Shown piece by piece: positions 45,466 through 47,941 of a stretch of 47,941 bases of DNA. Under the pieces are notes generated by a model that was given only the letters and a program-made list of their open reading frames with translations, was not told where the DNA came from and ran no database searches. Position 1 is the stretch's first letter. Every line of letters starts with the position of its first letter. Source of the DNA: Planctomycetota bacterium (GTDB lineage: Bacteria > Planctomycetota > Phycisphaerae > Phycisphaerales > SM1A02); NCBI GenBank assembly GCA_003671025.1, contig QWPW01000026.1:1-47941 (forward strand), in the 5' to 3' direction. A program made the translations under genes and the position numbers.

Positions 45466-45484
45466 ATGTGTGCGCGAGTGCGCG

Positions 45485-46180
45485 TTACTTCTTCGCGCGC
45501 CGAGGCACGCGTGTGATCTCAAATCCTTCGGGTGGCGGGCACGCGGGATTGATCCACTGAATCACCGCGGCCCATCCCGCGGATTCCGCGTCGTTGGGTA
45601 AGTAGCCTTCGATCGCGGTGACTGCGTCCCAACCATCGTGCAGATGTGCGGTGAGTACGGGATCGGTGAGTTCCGCGAGTTTCACTTTCGCGATGTACTC
45701 CTCAGGGGTCACCGTGGCCACGACTGTGTGATAGCCGGGCATTCGACTTCCGCCAGTGGCGCGCCACAAACCCTTCTCGCGCACAAGTCCACGCATGGCC
45801 ACCGTGAGCGCGCGACCGATTCCATGATGTTGATGCGCAGGATGCACCATGAGGTCGGCGCCGTAGAGCGTGTGACCAGCGGGATCGTGATCGGTGAAGG
45901 TGCCGCGCGCAGTGAGCACTTCCCACGAATCATCGAGATGAAAGTCCAACATGCGCAAGATCAATGTGAAGTGCGTTCCCGCGACTGCTCCGCTTTCATC
46001 ATGCACCACCACGAATTGTCCTTCGGGAAAAACCATGTGATGCGATACGAGTTCCTCGCGCGTGTACGAAGTCTCGGAGGGATAGACCGCAGCGCAAATC
46101 GCTGAGATTTCCGCGTAATCGCGCTCACTCATGAGGCGAAGGGAATAGCCGTCGGGAAGATGAATCGCTGCGTCTTGCAT
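45485..46180 (-). CDS. GNAT family N-acetyltransferase
   Basis: This 231-aa protein has a single GNAT domain, with the acetyl-CoA pyrophosphate-binding motif in LMVHPAHQHHGIGRALTVAM (about 120-139) preceded by the beta-4 strand. It resembles the acetyltransferase half of GNAT-nitrilase proteins, but no nitrilase domain follows. The acyl acceptor is unknown. ATG 46180 is chosen because the domain begins there; the frame runs on to 46279 without protein-like character. No clear ribosome binding site is seen. Confidence 0.85.
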   Translation of the reverse strand: MQDAAIHLPDGYSLRLMSERDYAEISAICAAVYPSETSYTREELVSHHMVFPEGQFVVVHDESGAVAGTHFTLILRMLDFHLDDSWEVLTARGTFTDHDPAGHTLYGADLMVHPAHQHHGIGRALTVAMRGLVREKGLWRATGGSRMPGYHTVVATVTPEEYIAKVKLAELTDPVLTAHLHDGWDAVTAIEGYLPNDAESAGWAAVIQWINPACPPPEGFEITRVPRRAKK

Positions 46181-46385
46181 GGGAGATCTCACACGCGATG
46201 CGTCGCCAATTCGGCAGCGCGTCCTCCGCGTGTGTGCATCTTCACCGACATCGACACTGTTCGCTTGTCGCTCCATCAAAGTCCACTCGTTGCAGAAAAC
46301 TCAACGCGCTATGGTGGCTGCGTCGTAGTTGTTGTCGCCTCCGCGCGGACCAAGTCCTGGAGAACGCGAACACGAACGCCTCCCC

Positions 46386-46889
46386 ATGAACCAACCAATG
46401 CCACTCAACTCCTCCAACGATCATGCCAACTCGAGCGTCGCTTTCTCGGGCTGGCGCTCGAACCTCCGGCTTCGAATCTTGTGCAACATCGGCGCAGGGC
46501 TGGCCGGGCTCATCCTCGGCGGACTGGCCAACGGTGCAATCATCGCCGGCGGCGCCGCTGCGCTCCCACCGCCACCGGGAGTCGACATCAACGACATCGT
46601 GAGCATCAACGCGCACATCGGCGAGTACTCCGTGCTTCAGTTGTCGGTGCCGTTTGCCGCGCACGCGATGGGCACACTCATTGGCGCGTACATAGCGACG
46701 CTGCTGGCGTTGTCGCAGAAGCTCACCATCGCGATGGTCATCGGCGTGATGTTCCTAGTCGGTGGCGTGATAGCGGTCATGATGATCCCCGACTGCCCTC
46801 TGTGGTTCAGCGCGCTCGATCTCTCGGTCGCGTACTTGCCGATGGGTTGGCTCGGTTGGCGGATGGGGTGCGGCCCGAAGCGCGCGTGA
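46386..46889 (+). CDS. Small multi-pass membrane protein, unknown function
   Basis: This 167-aa protein has four hydrophobic helices (about 33-58, 85-112, 115-135 and 142-160), a Gly-rich first helix (GAGLAGLILGGLANG) and a cytoplasmic, basic C-terminus. I recognise no transporter motif. ATG 46386 is used. The gene converges on the DUF3891 gene with 8 bp between stops. Confidence 0.8.
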   Translation: MNQPMPLNSSNDHANSSVAFSGWRSNLRLRILCNIGAGLAGLILGGLANGAIIAGGAAALPPPPGVDINDIVSINAHIGEYSVLQLSVPFAAHAMGTLIGAYIATLLALSQKLTIAMVIGVMFLVGGVIAVMMIPDCPLWFSALDLSVAYLPMGWLGWRMGCGPKRA

Positions 46890-46897
46890 GTCAGTGC

Positions 46898-47806
46898 TCA
46901 CTTGCGCGAGACAAATTGGAACTCGACAGATTCACGTTCGTGCGCGTGCCACCAACTGTGGAAGTTCGCTGGCTTCTCGCACGGCAACGTGACGACGCGC
47001 GCAAGCATGGTCACGGGCAACGGATCGATGTCGAAGGGATAGGGATCGAGCGCGATGAGTCGCGGTCCTACGGGCGTTGCGGTGATGGTGCCGCGATCAC
47101 TCCAACTGCGCCGCGGCACATTGTGGAGTTCGAACGCGTCTGCGCCCATTCCGACAGAAACGCCTGTTTTTGCAGGCATAAGCGATGAACAAAGCGCGAG
47201 CGACAATCCATCACACAGTTGCAACAGTCGTGTGAGCGGCGCGAGATTCGCGGGCTCAACCCACGCGGCGGTTGCGACGTCCGCGCGCAGTTGCGCCGTC
47301 CACTCTGATTGCAACGCTTGCAAGTGCTCCATGAAGGCGAGCGGAGCTTCGATTGTTCCGGGATAGAGTTTGTCCGGCGCACCTTTCCAAAACAGCGGAG
47401 AAGTGAACGCGGGATCTGATTGCGCTAACACCCGCGCTGCGTAGAACCAATACGCGTGACTGCTCATGAGCAGATTCACCATCGGCTCTGCAGCGAATCG
47501 CTTGAGCCCTAAGCGCCAACGATCGAATCCTGCTTGTTGATTCTTGCTCGTCTCACCAAGCCCCAGCGGAAATCCATCGTCAGCACTGAGATCAGGATTC
47601 GCTTCCCACTCCCACCAATGGTTGTCGTGTTGCGCGATGGCGAAGACTGCTTGCGCGCGCAAGCGTTCAGCATCGACGACTGGCGCGTAATGGCCAGGCC
47701 GTGCAAACGCTTCGTTGCCCCAGTGCGCTGCGAGAAATCCCGCGAGTGCCCCGTGATCAGGTTGCGTCACCATCCACAGTTTGCCCGCATGTTGAGTCTT
47801 CAGCAT
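46898..47806 (-). CDS. DUF3891 family protein
   Basis: This 302-aa soluble protein matches the DUF3891 family opening (MVTQPDHGALAGFLAAHWG at 12-30) and keeps HDNHWWEWEANP near 80-91, which is rich in His/Glu/Trp like an HD-type metal site. No function is established. ATG 47806 lies 6 nt after TATCCT, so the longer frame to 47905 is rejected. It diverges from the partial gene at the right edge. Confidence 0.85.
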   Translation of the reverse strand: MLKTQHAGKLWMVTQPDHGALAGFLAAHWGNEAFARPGHYAPVVDAERLRAQAVFAIAQHDNHWWEWEANPDLSADDGFPLGLGETSKNQQAGFDRWRLGLKRFAAEPMVNLLMSSHAYWFYAARVLAQSDPAFTSPLFWKGAPDKLYPGTIEAPLAFMEHLQALQSEWTAQLRADVATAAWVEPANLAPLTRLLQLCDGLSLALCSSLMPAKTGVSVGMGADAFELHNVPRRSWSDRGTITATPVGPRLIALDPYPFDIDPLPVTMLARVVTLPCEKPANFHSWWHAHERESVEFQFVSRK

Positions 47807-47812
47807 GCGCCG

Positions 47813-47818
47813 AGGATA
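47813..47818 (-). promoter_or_regulatory. -10-like TATCCT, 6 nt before ATG (leaderless start)
   Basis: Minus strand TATCCT, then CGGCGC, then ATG 47806. The hexamer equals that of the tRNA-Asn promoter. Confidence 0.45.
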
Positions 47819-47941
47819 TGACCAATGGCTCGTTGAGTTTCGTGCCGCGTGATCGATTGGAAGAAGCGCTTGCGCTGCTCGAAGGCGCGCGGTTGGCACG
47901 AACATTCGCCAGCGGACTCGCGGCAGTCGACACGCTGGTGC
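47818..47941 (+). CDS. Start of a protein gene cut by the window edge
   Basis: Forty-one codons are open to the window edge with protein-like content (RDRLEEALALLEGARLARTF) and GC-rich third positions. GAGG just before ATG 47818 is too close for an ideal ribosome binding site, and ATG 47825 is in another frame. Product not identifiable. Confidence 0.4.
   Translation, partial: MTNGSLSFVPRDRLEEALALLEGARLARTFASGLAAVDTLV

Overview
The window looks like chromosomal DNA of a planctomycete, most likely of the Phycisphaerae side of the phylum. Five features point that way. The 23S rRNA gene stands alone, with its own promoter and boxA leader and no 16S upstream. There is a PilM-PilN fusion. Membrane proteins carry the C-x2-C...DLxG...CPECG type of short zinc ribbon. 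One protein fuses cytochrome c, a copper monooxygenase fold and EF-hands. A gene relic keeps a PEP-CTERM tail of the PAPGA type. The lineage is inferred from gene content only.

Layout. 1-2300: the 5' two-thirds of a 23S rRNA gene (minus) with leader, boxA and promoter. 2506-8400: a three-gene type IV pilus or secretion alignment operon (minus; pilMN fusion, PilO-like, coiled-coil partner) with a terminator and a double hairpin at its 5' end. 8972-15843: an S1-domain protein, a heme-c chemoreceptor, a hypothetical protein, a YceH protein, a multi-pass membrane protein and a zinc-ribbon membrane protein. 16033-26551: an M20 peptidase, a large membrane protein with an ABC ATPase, NAD kinase, seryl-tRNA synthetase, a Tat-exported metallophosphoesterase and the cytochrome c/copper monooxygenase protein. 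26648-26803: a self-contained tRNA-Asn unit with promoter and terminator. 26869-29713: a zinc-ribbon membrane protein, a small protein and an esterase.

The most unusual part is 29721-38425, where every confident gene is on the minus strand. Upstream are a cobalamin-binding-type radical SAM protein and a nitric oxide synthase oxygenase. Next comes an 890-bp, highly structured, mostly non-coding interval. Last is a translationally coupled operon of a MoxR AAA+ ATPase, a protein of unknown function, a zincin-plus-VWA (DUF2201-type) protein and a divergent S-adenosylmethionine synthetase. This is the best candidate for an undescribed system: an ATPase/VWA remodelling module linked to SAM supply, beside a SAM-consuming enzyme and an NO-forming enzyme. 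The functional link is inference.

38969-47941: a small lipoprotein, a truncated paralogue relic, an 858-aa exported protein, a heme oxygenase coupled to a small membrane protein, a decayed PEP-CTERM gene, an alpha/beta hydrolase, a GNAT acetyltransferase, a small membrane protein, a DUF3891 protein and a gene running off the right edge.

A recurring regulatory theme is a TANNNT -10-like hexamer only 6-9 nt before the start codon at about ten genes. It suggests that many transcripts here are leaderless.
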